Notes: generated from the letters alone by a model not told the origin. A stretch of DNA of 64,000 nucleotides from Streptomyces sp. ICC1 (GCF_003287935.1 NZ_CP030287.1:992001-1056000), one strand, 5' to 3'. Positions 7,105 to 18,240 are shown, counted from the first letter of the stretch. Numbers and translations are program-made.

Positions 7105-9129
7105 GTGACACCGATCAGCCGCAGAGGGTTCGTGGGAATCGGCGCCGGGCTGATGGCGGGGGCGGCCATCCCGGCGATCGCGCCGACCTCGGCGGCGGCC
7201 GCCGCCTCCGGCACCATCACCGACGTGAAGCACGTGGTGATCCTGATGCAGGAGAACCGCAGCTTCGACCACTACTTCGGCAAGCTGAAGGGTGTCCGCG
7301 GTTTCGGCGACCGCGCCGCAGGCAACATCCCGGGCGGCTGGGGCATGTTCAACCAGCCCAACTGGGGCGGCCGCCAGTACCCGTGGAAGCTCAGCTCCAC
7401 CCCGCCGGCCGGCGGGGTCGACGGCGAGACCCTCGCCCAGTGCAACGGCGACCTCCCGCACAGCTGGAACTCGCAGCACGCGGCCTGGAACAAGGGCCGC
7501 ATGGACAACTTCGTCACCGGCGTCGGCAACACCCGCACCCTCGGCTACCTCGACCGCGGCGACATCCCCTTCCACTACGGCCTCGCCGACAACTACACCA
7601 TCTGCGACGCCTACTTCTGCTCGACCCTGAGCGCGACCGGCCCCAACCGCACCTTCCTGTGGAGCGGCAAGGTCGACGCGGGCAGCAAGGACGGCGGCGA
7701 CGAGTCCGGGCTGACCTGGGAGACGTACGCGGAGGCCCTGCAGCGCGCCGGGATGAGCTGGAAGGTCTACCAGAACGCCCAGGACAACTACGGGGACAAC
7801 GGGCTCGCCTACTTCAAGAAGTTCACGGACGCGGCCCCCGGCAATCCGCTGTGGGACCGGGGCATGGGCTCCGTGCCCAAGGTCACCGGCTCCACCCCGG
7901 ACGACATCGCCGCCGCCATCCGCGCGGACGTCGTCGCCGGCACCCTCCCCCAGGTCTCCTGGGTCGTGGCGAACGAGGCCTTCTCCGAGCACCCGTACGC
8001 CCCGCCCGGCGACGGCGCGCACTTCGTGGACCTGGTCTACCGCGCGCTCTCGGCGAACCCGGAGGTCTTCGACTCCACCGTCCTCTTCCTCAACTACGAC
8101 GAGAACGACGGCTTCTTCGACCACGTCCCGCCGCCGGTCGCCCCGCCCGGCACGGCCGGCGAGTACATCGACGGCACCCCGATCGGGCTCGGCTTCCGCG
8201 TCCCCATGATCGTGATGTCTCCGTGGACGCGCGGCGGCTGGGTGAGCTCCGAGGTCTTCGACCACACCTCCGTGCTGCGCTTCATGGAGACGTGGACGGC
8301 CGCGCTGGGCACCCCGGCCGCCTGTCCCAACATCAGCGCGTGGCGCCGCAAGGTGGTCGGCGACCTCACGGGCGTCTTCGACTTCGCACACCCGGTCTAC
8401 GGGGTCCCCGCAGGCCTGCCGTCCACCGCCAAGGTCATCGGCCAGGCGACCTGCGGCCCGCTCCCCAACCCGGTGCCGCAGGACAACGCACAGCCGGTGC
8501 AGGAGGCCGGGACGCGGCCCGCGCGGGCACTTCCGTACCAGGTCAACGGGAACCTGGACCGTTTCGAGTTCGGTGCCGCCGGCAAGATCCTGGCCTGGTT
8601 CTCGATGACGAACGCGGGCACGGAGGCGAAGCGGCCGGCGCACTTCTCGATCCACCCGCACCAGTACCGGGACACGGCGGCCTGGCAGTACACGGTGGAC
8701 GCCGGCGCGACCTCGACGGACTACTTCAACATCGGCACCGGCAGCGGCTCCGGCAAGTACGACATCTCGATGTACGGGCCGAACCGCTTCCTGCGGCGCT
8801 TCATCGGCGACGCGTCGAAGGCGGGCAAGTCGATCGAGGTCGCGGCGCGCTTCGCGGTGGAGGCGAGCACCGGCAAGACGGCGGTCTACTTCAAGATGAC
8901 CAACTCCTCGGCCTCGCCGGTCACCTTCACGATCCGCTCGAACGCCTACCGCACGGACGGCCCGTGGACGTACACCGTCCCGGCGAACTCCTCGCGCGAG
9001 GACTACTTCAACGCCGTGGCCTACAGCAGCGGCTGGTACGACTTCACGGTCCTCGCCGACTCCGACGGCACCTGGTCGCGGCGCTACACGGGCCACATCG
9101 AGTCGGGCGCACCGAGCATCAGCGGCTAG
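7105..9129 (+). CDS. Secreted phosphocholine-specific phospholipase C
   Basis: A 674-residue exported phosphoesterase that cleaves phosphatidylcholine-type lipids to diacylglycerol and the phosphorylated head group. Residues 5-9 are SRRGF, a twin-arginine signal, followed by a hydrophobic stretch and an alanine-rich cleavage zone near 35. The catalytic domain carries the family signature QENRSFDHYFG at about 49-59, NYDENDGFFDHVPPP, and a late DHTSVLRF. Two C-terminal modules of about 85 residues (from near 470 and near 570) match the repeated bacterial phospholipase C C-terminal domain. The GTG start has GGAGGCGAG upstream. A candidate PHO box suggests induction by phosphate starvation. Confidence 0.93.
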   Translation: MTPISRRGFVGIGAGLMAGAAIPAIAPTSAAAAASGTITDVKHVVILMQENRSFDHYFGKLKGVRGFGDRAAGNIPGGWGMFNQPNWGGRQYPWKLSSTPPAGGVDGETLAQCNGDLPHSWNSQHAAWNKGRMDNFVTGVGNTRTLGYLDRGDIPFHYGLADNYTICDAYFCSTLSATGPNRTFLWSGKVDAGSKDGGDESGLTWETYAEALQRAGMSWKVYQNAQDNYGDNGLAYFKKFTDAAPGNPLWDRGMGSVPKVTGSTPDDIAAAIRADVVAGTLPQVSWVVANEAFSEHPYAPPGDGAHFVDLVYRALSANPEVFDSTVLFLNYDENDGFFDHVPPPVAPPGTAGEYIDGTPIGLGFRVPMIVMSPWTRGGWVSSEVFDHTSVLRFMETWTAALGTPAACPNISAWRRKVVGDLTGVFDFAHPVYGVPAGLPSTAKVIGQATCGPLPNPVPQDNAQPVQEAGTRPARALPYQVNGNLDRFEFGAAGKILAWFSMTNAGTEAKRPAHFSIHPHQYRDTAAWQYTVDAGATSTDYFNIGTGSGSGKYDISMYGPNRFLRRFIGDASKAGKSIEVAARFAVEASTGKTAVYFKMTNSSASPVTFTIRSNAYRTDGPWTYTVPANSSREDYFNAVAYSSGWYDFTVLADSDGTWSRRYTGHIESGAPSISG

Positions 9130-9222
9130 CCCCTCGGCCAGGCCGTCCAGCCGGTGCCGTGGCCGGAAGGGCCCACCGGGTCGCGGCGCGGGTCGCGGCG
9201 CCAGGCACGGCACGGCACGGCA

Positions 9223-9852
9223 CTAGAGCACGTCGCCGTCCCGCCAGTCGAAGCGGAGCGGCCCGGCGGCGGGGTCCGGCAGGACCCCGCCGTCCGGCGC
9301 CCACACGTACGTCGACCCCTCCTCCTCGGGGAGCCGCTCGGGCCCGTCCGGCCCGAGCACCCCGATCTCCCCGCCCCATACCCGCCAGCCCCGCGCGGCG
9401 TACAGCGCGGCGCCGACGTCGGACGCGCTGAGCGCCCCGAGCGGGTAGGCCCGCGCGAGGACCCCCTCCAGCGACTGCATCACCACCCCGCCGAGCCCGC
9501 TCCGCCGCCGGTCGGCGCGGACGGCCACGGCCTCGACGTACCCGGTGCGCAGCGCCCGCCCCGCGTGCAGGACCCGCCGCTGGACGACGCTCCCGTGCGC
9601 GACGAGCTCCTCGCCCTCGTACACCAGCACGTGCATCCCGCCGAGCGCGTGCTCGAAGTCCTCTTCCCCGAAGTCCCCTTCGAAGGCGGAGTCGAGCAGC
9701 TCCCGCACCCGCCGCAGCTCCCCTTCGCCGACCTGCGAGGTGTGCCGAAGGAACACGGCCCGCCCGCCGGCGCCGTCGCGCGTGGAGTCCGGGTCCCGTG
9801 CCGCCGTCCGCCGCAGTCCCGCCCGTGCCGCCCCCGCGTCCCAGTCGTCCAT
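9223..9852 (-). CDS. AAC(2')-I-like aminoglycoside N-acetyltransferase (GNAT)
   Basis: A GNAT protein of about 209 residues that aligns by eye along most of its length with mycobacterial AAC(2')-Ic. Shared blocks include AFEGDFGEEDFEHALGGMH, HGSVVQRRVLHAGRALRTGY, VEAVAVRADRR (acetyl-CoA loop), YPLGALSAS, LYAARGW and a terminal DWRDGDVL. Enzymes of this family acetylate the 2' amino group of aminoglycosides, though the chromosomal ones may have another native substrate. The ATG at 9852 is chosen because the family begins near there; no good ribosome site is visible and an in-frame start at 9960 is possible. It is divergent from the nitroreductase gene. Confidence 0.82.
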   Translation of the reverse strand: MDDWDAGAARAGLRRTAARDPDSTRDGAGGRAVFLRHTSQVGEGELRRVRELLDSAFEGDFGEEDFEHALGGMHVLVYEGEELVAHGSVVQRRVLHAGRALRTGYVEAVAVRADRRRSGLGGVVMQSLEGVLARAYPLGALSASDVGAALYAARGWRVWGGEIGVLGPDGPERLPEEEGSTYVWAPDGGVLPDPAAGPLRFDWRDGDVL

Positions 9853-9980
9853 GCCGGGACGGTACCAAGCGGGCTCCGCCGCCCCGGGATCCGGAATGCG
9901 GACACGAAATATCGCCCACCGGCCGGATTCGTCCGACGCGGGTCTGGCGGTCTGGACCACTGCCTCGGCAGACTCTGCCC

Positions 9981-10682
9981 ATGTCGCCCGATACCCAGCA
10001 GTGGACCCCGATCCACGGCCAGCCCTACCGCGCCGCCCCCTACCGCCCCGAGCGGATGCCGAGCGCGGAATCCCTCGCGCGCGCCGCCGAGTTGCGGACG
10101 CGGATGGACGAGCGCAGGACCGTACGCCACTTCTCCCCCGACCCCGTGCCCGAGCAGGTCGTCCGGGACGCCGTCGCGTGCGCCGCGACCGCGCCCTCCG
10201 GCGCGCACCAGCAGCCGTGGACGTTCGTCCTGGTCAAGGACCCCGCCGTGCGGCGGCAGATCCGCGCCGCCGCGGAGCAGGAGGAGCAGCTGTCCTACGA
10301 CGGCCGGCTCGGCGACGAATGGCTCGCGGCCCTGCGCCCCATCGGCACGGACGCCGTGAAGACCCACCTCACCGACGCCCCGGCCCTGATCGTGGTCTTC
10401 CAGCAGCGCTACTGGCTCGGCGAGGACGGCACGAAGCACAAGCACTACTACGTCGACGAGTCGGTCGGCATCGCGGTCGGCATGCTGCTGTCCGCCCTCC
10501 ACCTCTCCGGCCTGGCCGCCCTGATCCACACGCCGAGCCCGATGCGGTTCCTCTCCCACGTCCTGGACCGCCCGGAGAACGAGAAGGCCTTCGCGGTCAT
10601 CCCGGTCGGCTACCCCTCCCCCGACTGCGAGGTCCCGGACCTGGTCCGCAAGTCCCTGGACCAGGTCATCGTGGAGGTCTAG
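9981..10682 (+). CDS. Iodotyrosine-deiodinase-like nitroreductase-fold flavoprotein
   Basis: A 233-residue FMN-dependent nitroreductase-superfamily enzyme. MDERRTVRHFSPDPVP and AATAPSGAHQQPWTFV are the FMN-binding elements of the family. The central lid region KHKHYYVDESVGIAVGMLL and the tail VGYPSPDCEVPDLVRKSLDQ closely resemble iodotyrosine deiodinases, including the PDLxRKxLDQI ending. Bacterial homologues reductively dehalogenate halotyrosines in some cases; the substrate here is unknown. The ATG at 9981 fits the family start. The gene stands alone and ends at a hairpin shared with the convergent pruA. Confidence 0.85.
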   Translation: MSPDTQQWTPIHGQPYRAAPYRPERMPSAESLARAAELRTRMDERRTVRHFSPDPVPEQVVRDAVACAATAPSGAHQQPWTFVLVKDPAVRRQIRAAAEQEEQLSYDGRLGDEWLAALRPIGTDAVKTHLTDAPALIVVFQQRYWLGEDGTKHKHYYVDESVGIAVGMLLSALHLSGLAALIHTPSPMRFLSHVLDRPENEKAFAVIPVGYPSPDCEVPDLVRKSLDQVIVEV

Positions 10683-10700
10683 GCGGACCTCCGGACATGA

Positions 10701-10747
10701 AACCGCCCCCGCTCCGGACTTGGGGGTACCGGAACGGGGGCGGGGTT
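10701..10747. terminator. Hairpin terminator between nitroreductase and pruA
   Basis: The AACCGCCCCCGCTCCGG arm is matched by CCGGAACGGGGGCGGGGTT with a two-base bulge and an 11-base loop. It lies between two convergent stops and probably serves both genes. Confidence 0.7.
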
Positions 10748-10761
10748 CAGCGGGGCCTGGA

Positions 10762-12402
<1,641 letters not shown>

Positions 12403-12453
12403 ATGACTGGTAACTCCTTGAGCTAGTGGGAGGGCCTAGTTCAGGGCCAGGAC

Positions 12454-13380
12454 CTAGTTCTTGGTGATCATCGAGCGGAGGAAGAAGAGGAGGTTCGCCG
12501 GCTTCTCCGCGAGGCGCCGCATGAAGTAGCCGTACCAGTCGGTCCCGTACGCCGTGTAGACGCGCATCCGGTGGCCCTCGGCGGCCAGCCGCAGGTGCTC
12601 CTCGCCGCGGATGCCGTAGAGCATCTGGAACTCGTACTCGTCGAGCTTGCGGCCCGCCGTGCGGGCGAGCTCCTGGGCGATGGCGATCAGGCGCGGGTCG
12701 TGGGACCCGATCATCGGGTAGCCGTCGCCCTCCATCAGGATCCGCATGATGCGGACGTAGGCCAGGTCGATCTCGGCCTTGTCCTGGTAGGCGACCTCGG
12801 CGGGCTCCTTGTAGGCGCCCTTGACGATCCGTACGCGGCTGCCGGCGTCGGCCAGCCGGCGGGCGTCGGCCTCGGTGCGGAAGAGGTACGCCTGGATCAC
12901 GCAGCCGGTCTGCGGGAAGTCGCGGCGCAGCTCCTCGTGGATGGCGAACATCGAGTCGAGGGTGGTGTGGTCCTCGGCGTCCAGGGTGACGGTGGTGCCG
13001 ATGGCGGCGGCGGCCTCGACGACCGGGCGGACGTTGGCGAGGGCGAGCTCGTGGCCGCCCGCGAGCGCCTGGCCGAACATCGACAGCTTCACGGACATCT
13101 CGACGGTCTCGCCGAGGCCCAGGTGGGCGAGCTGCTCGATGAGCTGGAGGTACGCGTCGCGCGCGGCGTGGGACTGCTCCACGGTGGTGATGTCCTCGCC
13201 GACGACGTCGAGGGTCACCTCCAGGCCCTTGGCCGTGAGGTCCTCGACGATCGGGATGACCTGGTCGACCGTCTCACCGGGGATGAACCGGTTCACCACG
13301 GGCTTGGTCACCGGGGCGGCAGAGACGATTCGGCGCATCTTGTCGCTGCGCGAGGCGGCGAGGATCGCGGGACCCAGCAC
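12454..13380 (-). CDS. Proline dehydrogenase (monofunctional)
   Basis: A 308-residue FAD-dependent proline dehydrogenase that feeds electrons to the respiratory chain and yields pyrroline-5-carboxylate. The barrel shows the family segments TLDAEDHTTLD, FRTEADARRLADAG and RIVKGAYKEP, and the C-terminal YEFQMLYGIR with RVYTAYGTDWYGYFMRRLAEKP. The GTG at 13380 is chosen because GGAGGT lies 5 bases upstream and the length then matches actinobacterial single-domain enzymes; the upstream in-frame extension to 13536 lacks coding character. It is first in the operon with pruA and divergent from a PucR regulator. Confidence 0.94.
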   Translation of the reverse strand: MLGPAILAASRSDKMRRIVSAAPVTKPVVNRFIPGETVDQVIPIVEDLTAKGLEVTLDVVGEDITTVEQSHAARDAYLQLIEQLAHLGLGETVEMSVKLSMFGQALAGGHELALANVRPVVEAAAAIGTTVTLDAEDHTTLDSMFAIHEELRRDFPQTGCVIQAYLFRTEADARRLADAGSRVRIVKGAYKEPAEVAYQDKAEIDLAYVRIMRILMEGDGYPMIGSHDPRLIAIAQELARTAGRKLDEYEFQMLYGIRGEEHLRLAAEGHRMRVYTAYGTDWYGYFMRRLAEKPANLLFFLRSMITKN

Positions 13381-13579
13381 GGGGCACCTCCAACGGGGTG
13401 GCAGAAGCAGACATACGGCCTGCGCCGGGATGACGTGGGCCATAAGGAAAATGCAAGTGAAACCACCGTGAAACCTAGGGATCTCCACGATCCTCTGCCA
13501 TCGACAGCTGTCACGCATCCGTGGCCCGGATCTCATACATCTGTCTGAAGGCCCGGTCCGGGGGTGGGAGAATGTGCGG

Positions 13580-14887
13580 GTGAAGGGCGATTACCAGGAC
13601 CTGGTGGATGAGATCTCGGCGCTGCTCGGCGCTCCGGCGACGCTGGAGAACCGGGACTTCCGCCTCATCGCCTTCGGCGCGCACGACAGCGATGACGACC
13701 TCGCGATGGACCCCGTACGGACCCGCTCGATCCTCACCCGCCAGTCGACGGCCGCCGTCCGCTCCTGGTTCGAGGGCTTCGGCATCGCCCGCGCCACCGG
13801 GCCCGTACGGATCCCCGCGGCCCCGGACGCCGGGGTCTTCCGGGGCCGGATCTGCCTGCCGGTGCGCTACCGCGGCATCGTCCAGGGCTACGTGTGGCTC
13901 CTCGACCGGGACCCCGGCCCCGACGCGGAGGCGCTGGCCGCGGCCATGGAGGTGGCCCAGCGGATCGGACTGCTCCTCGCGGAGGAGGCCAGGGCGGGGG
14001 CCGACCTGTCGCGGGGGTTCCGCGCGGTGCTCACCGCCGGGCGGGGCTGGCAGCAGGACATGGCCGTGGCGGCGCTGCGGGTGGCGCTCGGTCCGGGCGG
14101 AGACGGACCGCACGCGGCCGTCTGTGTGAGCCCGTGGCCCGGCGAGGCCCCGGCTTCGGTCCCGGGGGCGGCGGCGGTGTGCGTGGTCCCCTGGCGGCGG
14201 GCCGGCGAGGAGGAGCCCGGCCCGGGGGCGCGCGGGCAGGACGGCACGGCCGCCCCGGGGCGCCAGGTCCTGGCCGTCCTGGTCCGGCTGCGCGGCGCGG
14301 ACCCGCTGGCTCCGGCGATGACGGCGATCTCGCGGCTGATGCCCCGCGCGGCCGGAGCGGGCGGAGCGGCCGGAGCTGGCAGCCCGAGTGGCCCGGGCTC
14401 CGCCGACCCCGGCAAGGGCGCCGCAGGGGTGCCCGCCGTAGGGGTGTCCGCAGCCGGGGCGCCCCCCGGCGGGATGACCGCCGGGGTGTCCGATCCCGTG
14501 CGGGCCCTCCCGGGGCTCCCCGCGGCGTGGCGCCAGGCCGAGTCCGCCGCCCGGGCCGCCGCCGCCCGGCCGCGGCTCGGGGCGGTCGCGCAGTGGTCGG
14601 CGATCGGGCCGTACCGGATGCTGGCGGCCGTCGCCGAGGAGGCGCTCGACGATCCGGCGACCCGGGCCCTGCTCGGCCCCGCGCACCCCGAACTGGCCCG
14701 GACGGCCGAGGTGTTCCTGGACTGCGCCGGCCAGGCGGGCCGGGCGGCGGCCGCCCTGGGCATCCACCGCCAGACCCTGTACTACCGCCTCGCCCGGGTG
14801 GAGCAGCTGACCGGCCTGGACCTGGACGAGGGCGAGGACCGCCTGCTCCTGCACATGTCCCTCAAGGCGGCCCGCCTGCACGGCTGA
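13580..14887 (+). CDS. PucR-family transcriptional regulator, probably of proline use
   Basis: A regulator of about 435 residues ending in a PucR-type helix-turn-helix: [20 protein letters not shown] followed by [17 protein letters not shown]. The N-terminal part holds a GAF-like sensory segment, and a glycine/alanine/proline-rich linker of roughly 70 residues lies in the middle. It is divergent from the proline dehydrogenase gene; in Bacillus the PucR-family protein PutR activates proline catabolism, so the same role is inferred here. Start choice is between GTG 13574 and GTG 13580; the second is 9 bases from GGGAG and is preferred. Confidence 0.85.
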   Translation: MKGDYQDLVDEISALLGAPATLENRDFRLIAFGAHDSDDDLAMDPVRTRSILTRQSTAAVRSWFEGFGIARATGPVRIPAAPDAGVFRGRICLPVRYRGIVQGYVWLLDRDPGPDAEALAAAMEVAQRIGLLLAEEARAGADLSRGFRAVLTAGRGWQQDMAVAALRVALGPGGDGPHAAVCVSPWPGEAPASVPGAAAVCVVPWRRAGEEEPGPGARGQDGTAAPGRQVLAVLVRLRGADPLAPAMTAISRLMPRAAGAGGAAGAGSPSGPGSADPGKGAAGVPAVGVSAAGAPPGGMTAGVSDPVRALPGLPAAWRQAESAARAAAARPRLGAVAQWSAIGPYRMLAAVAEEALDDPATRALLGPAHPELARTAEVFLDCAGQAGRAAAALGIHRQTLYYRLARVEQLTGLDLDEGEDRLLLHMSLKAARLHG

Positions 14888-14943
14888 CCGGGCTCCCGCC
14901 TCCGACGCCTGCCGCGGCGGCGGCCCGCCTTCCGCGACTCCGG

Positions 14944-15819
14944 TCAGCGGACGGCGCCGCCCGAGTGGCCGAGTGCCTCACCGGACACCGCGTCGACCAG
15001 GACCCGGCCTCCGAGCGGCCGGGAGAGCGTCACGGGGACCGTCGCCCCGAGCAGGACCGCGGGGCACCCCTCGCCCTCGGGGAGCTCCCGCCCGGGCAGG
15101 ATCCGGCCGCCGAGGACCACCGTGTCGGCGCCCTCCAGCACCTCGACGGCGACCCCGCCGTCGCAGGCCCCGTGTCCGGCGTCCACGGTGAAGGCCGTGG
15201 CGCCGGGGTCCGCGGCTCCGTGGCCCGTCAGCGCCGTGGTGGAGCCGGACGGTTCCATCGGCTCGACCGGCGGCTCGGCCGGCTCGGCGCGGGCCAGGGC
15301 GACTCGGGCGAGCGGCTCCCCGTACCCCTCCAGGTCGAAGAACCAGACCGGGACCAGGGCGGGTCCGCGGCTGGTCTTCACGGTCAGCTCGCCGAACCGG
15401 GCGCCGGTCACGGTCAGCGGGTGCTCGCGGGTGGGCGCCCCGCCGGTGAGCGCCCCGTACGCGGCGCTCGCACCCAGTGCCGTGACGTCGAGGGTGGCAC
15501 CGTCGGACCAGCGGATCCGGGCGGATCGGCCGCCCCCCACGGGCAGTTCGCCGCGCAGGGCGAAGTTCCGCTCCGCGTAGGCGGTCTTGTCGCGCCCGTC
15601 GTGGAAGGCGTCCGCCGGCAGCCGCACCGGGTCCTCCAGGAGGTGGAACCCCGCGCGCCACTCCTTCAGTTCGGCCGAGCCCTCCCAGGCGCGCGCCACC
15701 TCCTCCATGCGGGGCCGGAGTTCGGGCGCGGCAGCCGCCCGCGGGGGTCCCGCCTCCCCGCATCCGGCCGCCACGAGCACCCCGAGGAACACCGCCACCA
15801 CCGTCACCGCACGTCTCAC
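14944..15819 (-). CDS. Putative lipoprotein of unknown function
   Basis: A 291-residue protein beginning MRRAVTVVAVFLGVLVAAGC, a type II signal peptide with the lipobox cysteine at position 20, so it should be anchored on the outer face of the membrane. The mature part has two recognisable halves without a known motif: a WSDGATLDVTALGASAAYGA segment and a C-terminal segment with DVVLGGRILPG-like strands and HGACDGG. GGGGGAG lies just before the GTG. It is convergent with the PucR gene and followed upstream by a TetR gene on the same strand. I do not recognise the family. Confidence 0.75.
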   Translation of the reverse strand: MRRAVTVVAVFLGVLVAAGCGEAGPPRAAAAPELRPRMEEVARAWEGSAELKEWRAGFHLLEDPVRLPADAFHDGRDKTAYAERNFALRGELPVGGGRSARIRWSDGATLDVTALGASAAYGALTGGAPTREHPLTVTGARFGELTVKTSRGPALVPVWFFDLEGYGEPLARVALARAEPAEPPVEPMEPSGSTTALTGHGAADPGATAFTVDAGHGACDGGVAVEVLEGADTVVLGGRILPGRELPEGEGCPAVLLGATVPVTLSRPLGGRVLVDAVSGEALGHSGGAVR

Positions 15820-15909
15820 GACTCCCCCTCAGATCGGACCGGTTAGGGGGTGGGACGCGGGCACCGCGGCGGGGGTTCCGGCTCCGCTCAGGCCCCGCTC
15901 AGGCCCCTC

Positions 15910-16530
15910 TCAGGCCCCGCTCGCGGCCTCGCCCCCGGCCGCCGGTCCGTCCGCCGGGGCCGCCTTCGCCATCGCCTCCACGGCCCGCCGCATGCCCTCG
16001 GTCAGGTCCGCCGGCGTCGCGGCCGAGGCGGGGTCGAAGAGCCACTGGAGCATGAAGCCGTTCAGCAGGGCCTGGTAGAACGCGCCGGTGGTCCGCAGGT
16101 CCTCCTCGCCGAGGTCCTCCTCCGCGACACCGGTGAACATCGAGACGAGCCCCTTGCGCCCCTCCCCCTGCGAGGCCGCGAGCATCGTCCGCAGCTCGGG
16201 CAGCCGGTCCGGGGTCAGCGCGACCTCCATGCTCGCCGCCCAGATCGGGCCGGACTCCGCACGCCCGGAGTGCACCCCGTCCCAGACCGAGCGGAAGCGC
16301 TCGAGCGAGCCGCCCTCCCCCCGCACCCCGGCCGTGAACTGGTCGCCCCAGTCCTGGATGACGGCGATGAACGCCTCCGTCATGAGGGCGTCCTTGGAGC
16401 CGTAGTGGTAGCCGATCGAGGCCAGGTTCGCACCGGAGGCCTTGACGATGTCGCGTGCGGTCGTGCGCACGAAACCCTTCTCGACCAGGCACTTCTTGGC
16501 GCCTTCCAGCAAGTCTTCGCGATGTCCCAT
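15910..16530 (-). CDS. TetR-family repressor of the adjacent efflux pump
   Basis: A 206-residue TetR regulator. The N-terminal helix-turn-helix reads FVRTTARDIVKASGANLASI then GYHYGSKDALMTEAF, the classic TetR pattern; the rest is a helical ligand domain. The ATG at 16530 starts the domain at the usual distance; an upstream in-frame start adds ten residues without support. It is divergent from a 14-helix MFS exporter 103 bases away, the standard repressor-pump arrangement, so binding in the shared interval and release by a transported drug are inferred. Confidence 0.9.
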   Translation of the reverse strand: MGHREDLLEGAKKCLVEKGFVRTTARDIVKASGANLASIGYHYGSKDALMTEAFIAVIQDWGDQFTAGVRGEGGSLERFRSVWDGVHSGRAESGPIWAASMEVALTPDRLPELRTMLAASQGEGRKGLVSMFTGVAEEDLGEEDLRTTGAFYQALLNGFMLQWLFDPASAATPADLTEGMRRAVEAMAKAAPADGPAAGGEAASGA

Positions 16531-16597
16531 GCCGTCACGGTAACCAAGACGCCCGTCCAAGACAAACGTTCCATACGACCGTCCTACACATCCGTAC

Positions 16598-16626
16598 TAG
16601 ACAGTCGTTTATGACACTTGTACATT
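16598..16626 (+). promoter_or_regulatory. Promoter of the MFS exporter, probably giving a leaderless mRNA
   Basis: TAGACA (-35, 16598-16603) and TACATT (-10, 16621-16626) are separated by 17 bases. A start 7-8 bases past the -10 falls on or next to the ATG at 16634, and there is no ribosome-binding site. Leaderless transcription is inferred. Confidence 0.55.
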
Positions 16627-16633
16627 GCTGCTC

Positions 16634-18175
16634 ATGACGAACCCCGCAGCGCGTCCGGCCGGTCGCCGGGAATGGATCGCCTTCACCGTTCTCCTGCTCC
16701 CCCTGCTCCTGGTCTCGATGGACGTCTCCGTCCTCTACTTCGCCATCCCGGCCATCACCCGGGAGCTCGACCCCAGCGCCACCCAACAGCTCTGGATCTT
16801 CGACAGCTACGCCTTCGCCCTGGCCGGCCTGCTGATCACGATGGGCTCCCTGGGCGACCGGATCGGGCGCCGCAAGCTGCTGCTGGCCGGCGCGGCCGCC
16901 TTCGGACTCGCCTCCGTCGGCGCCGCCTACGCCACCAGCGCCGAGATGCTCATCGCGGCCCGCGTCCTGCTCGGCATCGGCGGCGCGACCCTGATGCCGT
17001 CCACCCTCGCCCTCATCCGCAACCTCTTCCAGGACGACCGGCAGCGCGGCAAGGCCATCGCGATCTGGTCCGGTGCCATGACCGGCGGCATCGCACTGGG
17101 ATCGGTGATGAGCGGGGTGATGCTGAACCACTTCTGGTGGGGCTCCGTCTTCCTGGTCAACGTGCCCGCGATGCTGCTCCTGCTCGCCCTGGTCCCCGTG
17201 CTGGTCCCCGAGTTCAAGGACCCCGCCCCCGGCCGCTTCGACCTGCTGAGCGTGCCGCTGTCCATGGCCGCGGTACTGCCGGTGGTCTACGCCCTCAAGG
17301 AGATCGCCGCCGAGGGCCCCACCCCGCTCCGCGCCGGCTGCCTCGCCGTCGGCCTGGCCTTCGGGTACGCCTTCGTCCGCCGCCAGCGCACCCGTGACGA
17401 CGCCATGGTCTCCCGGGCCCTCTTCCAGGGCCGGGGCTTCGGCGCCGGCATCGGCCTGAACACGATCGCCGCCTTCGCCATGATGGGCTCGGCCTACTTC
17501 ACCACCCAGTACCTGCAGTCGGTGCTCGGCATGGGCACCCTGGAAGCCGCCCTCTGGAGCCTGGCCCCCTCGGTCGCCATCGGCGCCGCCGCCCCGGTCA
17601 GCGCCGTCCTCGCCCACAAGACCGACCGGGCGTACGTCATCGCCGGCGGCTTCGTCCTCGCCGCCGCCGGGTTCGCCCTGATCGGCCTCGTCTCCACCGA
17701 CTCGCTGTGGCTGCTGCTGACCGGCGCGGGGGTCCTCGCCTGCGGCATCGTCACCGTGATGTCGCTGGTCTCCGACATGGCGCTCGGCGCCGCCCCCGCC
17801 GAGAAGGCCGGCTCGGCCGCCTCCCTGCTGGAGACGGGCCAGGAGTTCGGCGGCGCCCTCGGCATGGCCGTCCTGGGCAGCCTCGGCACCGCCGTCTACC
17901 GCTCCGACCTGGCCGGCTCCGAGCCCGCCGTCCGGGAAACGCTCGGCGGAGCGGTGGCCGCCGCCCGGCAGCTCGGCGGCGAAGCCGGCGGACAGGTCCT
18001 GACCCTGGCCCGGGAGGCCTTCGTCCACGGAATGCAGTACGCGGCCTGGGGCGGTACGGTCCTGCTGCTCGCGGCGGCGGTGCTCGCCGCGGCCCTGCTC
18101 CGGGGCCGCGGAGCCCAGGCCCCGGCCGCGGCCGCGGCGGAGCCGGCCCGGGCCGGCGAAGCCCTCGCGCACTGA
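16634..18175 (+). CDS. DHA2-family MFS drug exporter (14 helices)
   Basis: A 513-residue proton-driven multidrug exporter of the EmrB/QacA type. Visible are LLVSMDVSVLYFAIPAI in helix 1, the cytoplasmic motif GSLGDRIGRRKLLL, LLGIGGATLMPSTLALIRN, and the antiporter helix around SGAMTGGIALGSVMSG. About 14 hydrophobic segments follow. The ATG at 16634 is preferred to a TTG at 16625 because the former sits at the predicted transcription start. It is divergent from a TetR gene. The substrate is unknown; quaternary ammonium or similar cations are common for the closest subfamily. Confidence 0.92.
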   Translation: MTNPAARPAGRREWIAFTVLLLPLLLVSMDVSVLYFAIPAITRELDPSATQQLWIFDSYAFALAGLLITMGSLGDRIGRRKLLLAGAAAFGLASVGAAYATSAEMLIAARVLLGIGGATLMPSTLALIRNLFQDDRQRGKAIAIWSGAMTGGIALGSVMSGVMLNHFWWGSVFLVNVPAMLLLLALVPVLVPEFKDPAPGRFDLLSVPLSMAAVLPVVYALKEIAAEGPTPLRAGCLAVGLAFGYAFVRRQRTRDDAMVSRALFQGRGFGAGIGLNTIAAFAMMGSAYFTTQYLQSVLGMGTLEAALWSLAPSVAIGAAAPVSAVLAHKTDRAYVIAGGFVLAAAGFALIGLVSTDSLWLLLTGAGVLACGIVTVMSLVSDMALGAAPAEKAGSAASLLETGQEFGGALGMAVLGSLGTAVYRSDLAGSEPAVRETLGGAVAAARQLGGEAGGQVLTLAREAFVHGMQYAAWGGTVLLLAAAVLAAALLRGRGAQAPAAAAAEPARAGEALAH

Positions 18176-18209
18176 GCGACGTAAGAAGGTCGCGGGGCGC
18201 GGCACGCGA

Positions 18210-18238
18210 AAGGGCCCGGGGGAATCCCCCGGGCCCTT
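18210..18238. terminator. Hairpin terminator after the MFS gene
   Basis: AAGGGCCCGGGGG and CCCCCGGGCCCTT enclose the loop AAT, directly after the exporter stop and between it and the convergent serA. Very stable and symmetric, so it can act in both directions. Confidence 0.85.
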
Positions 18239-18240
18239 CG

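Noticed and set aside
7063..9213. 716-codon minus-strand frame antisense to the phospholipase gene
   Set aside because: Low-complexity valine/arginine-rich sequence mirrors the high-GC third positions of the sense gene; no domain or ribosome site.
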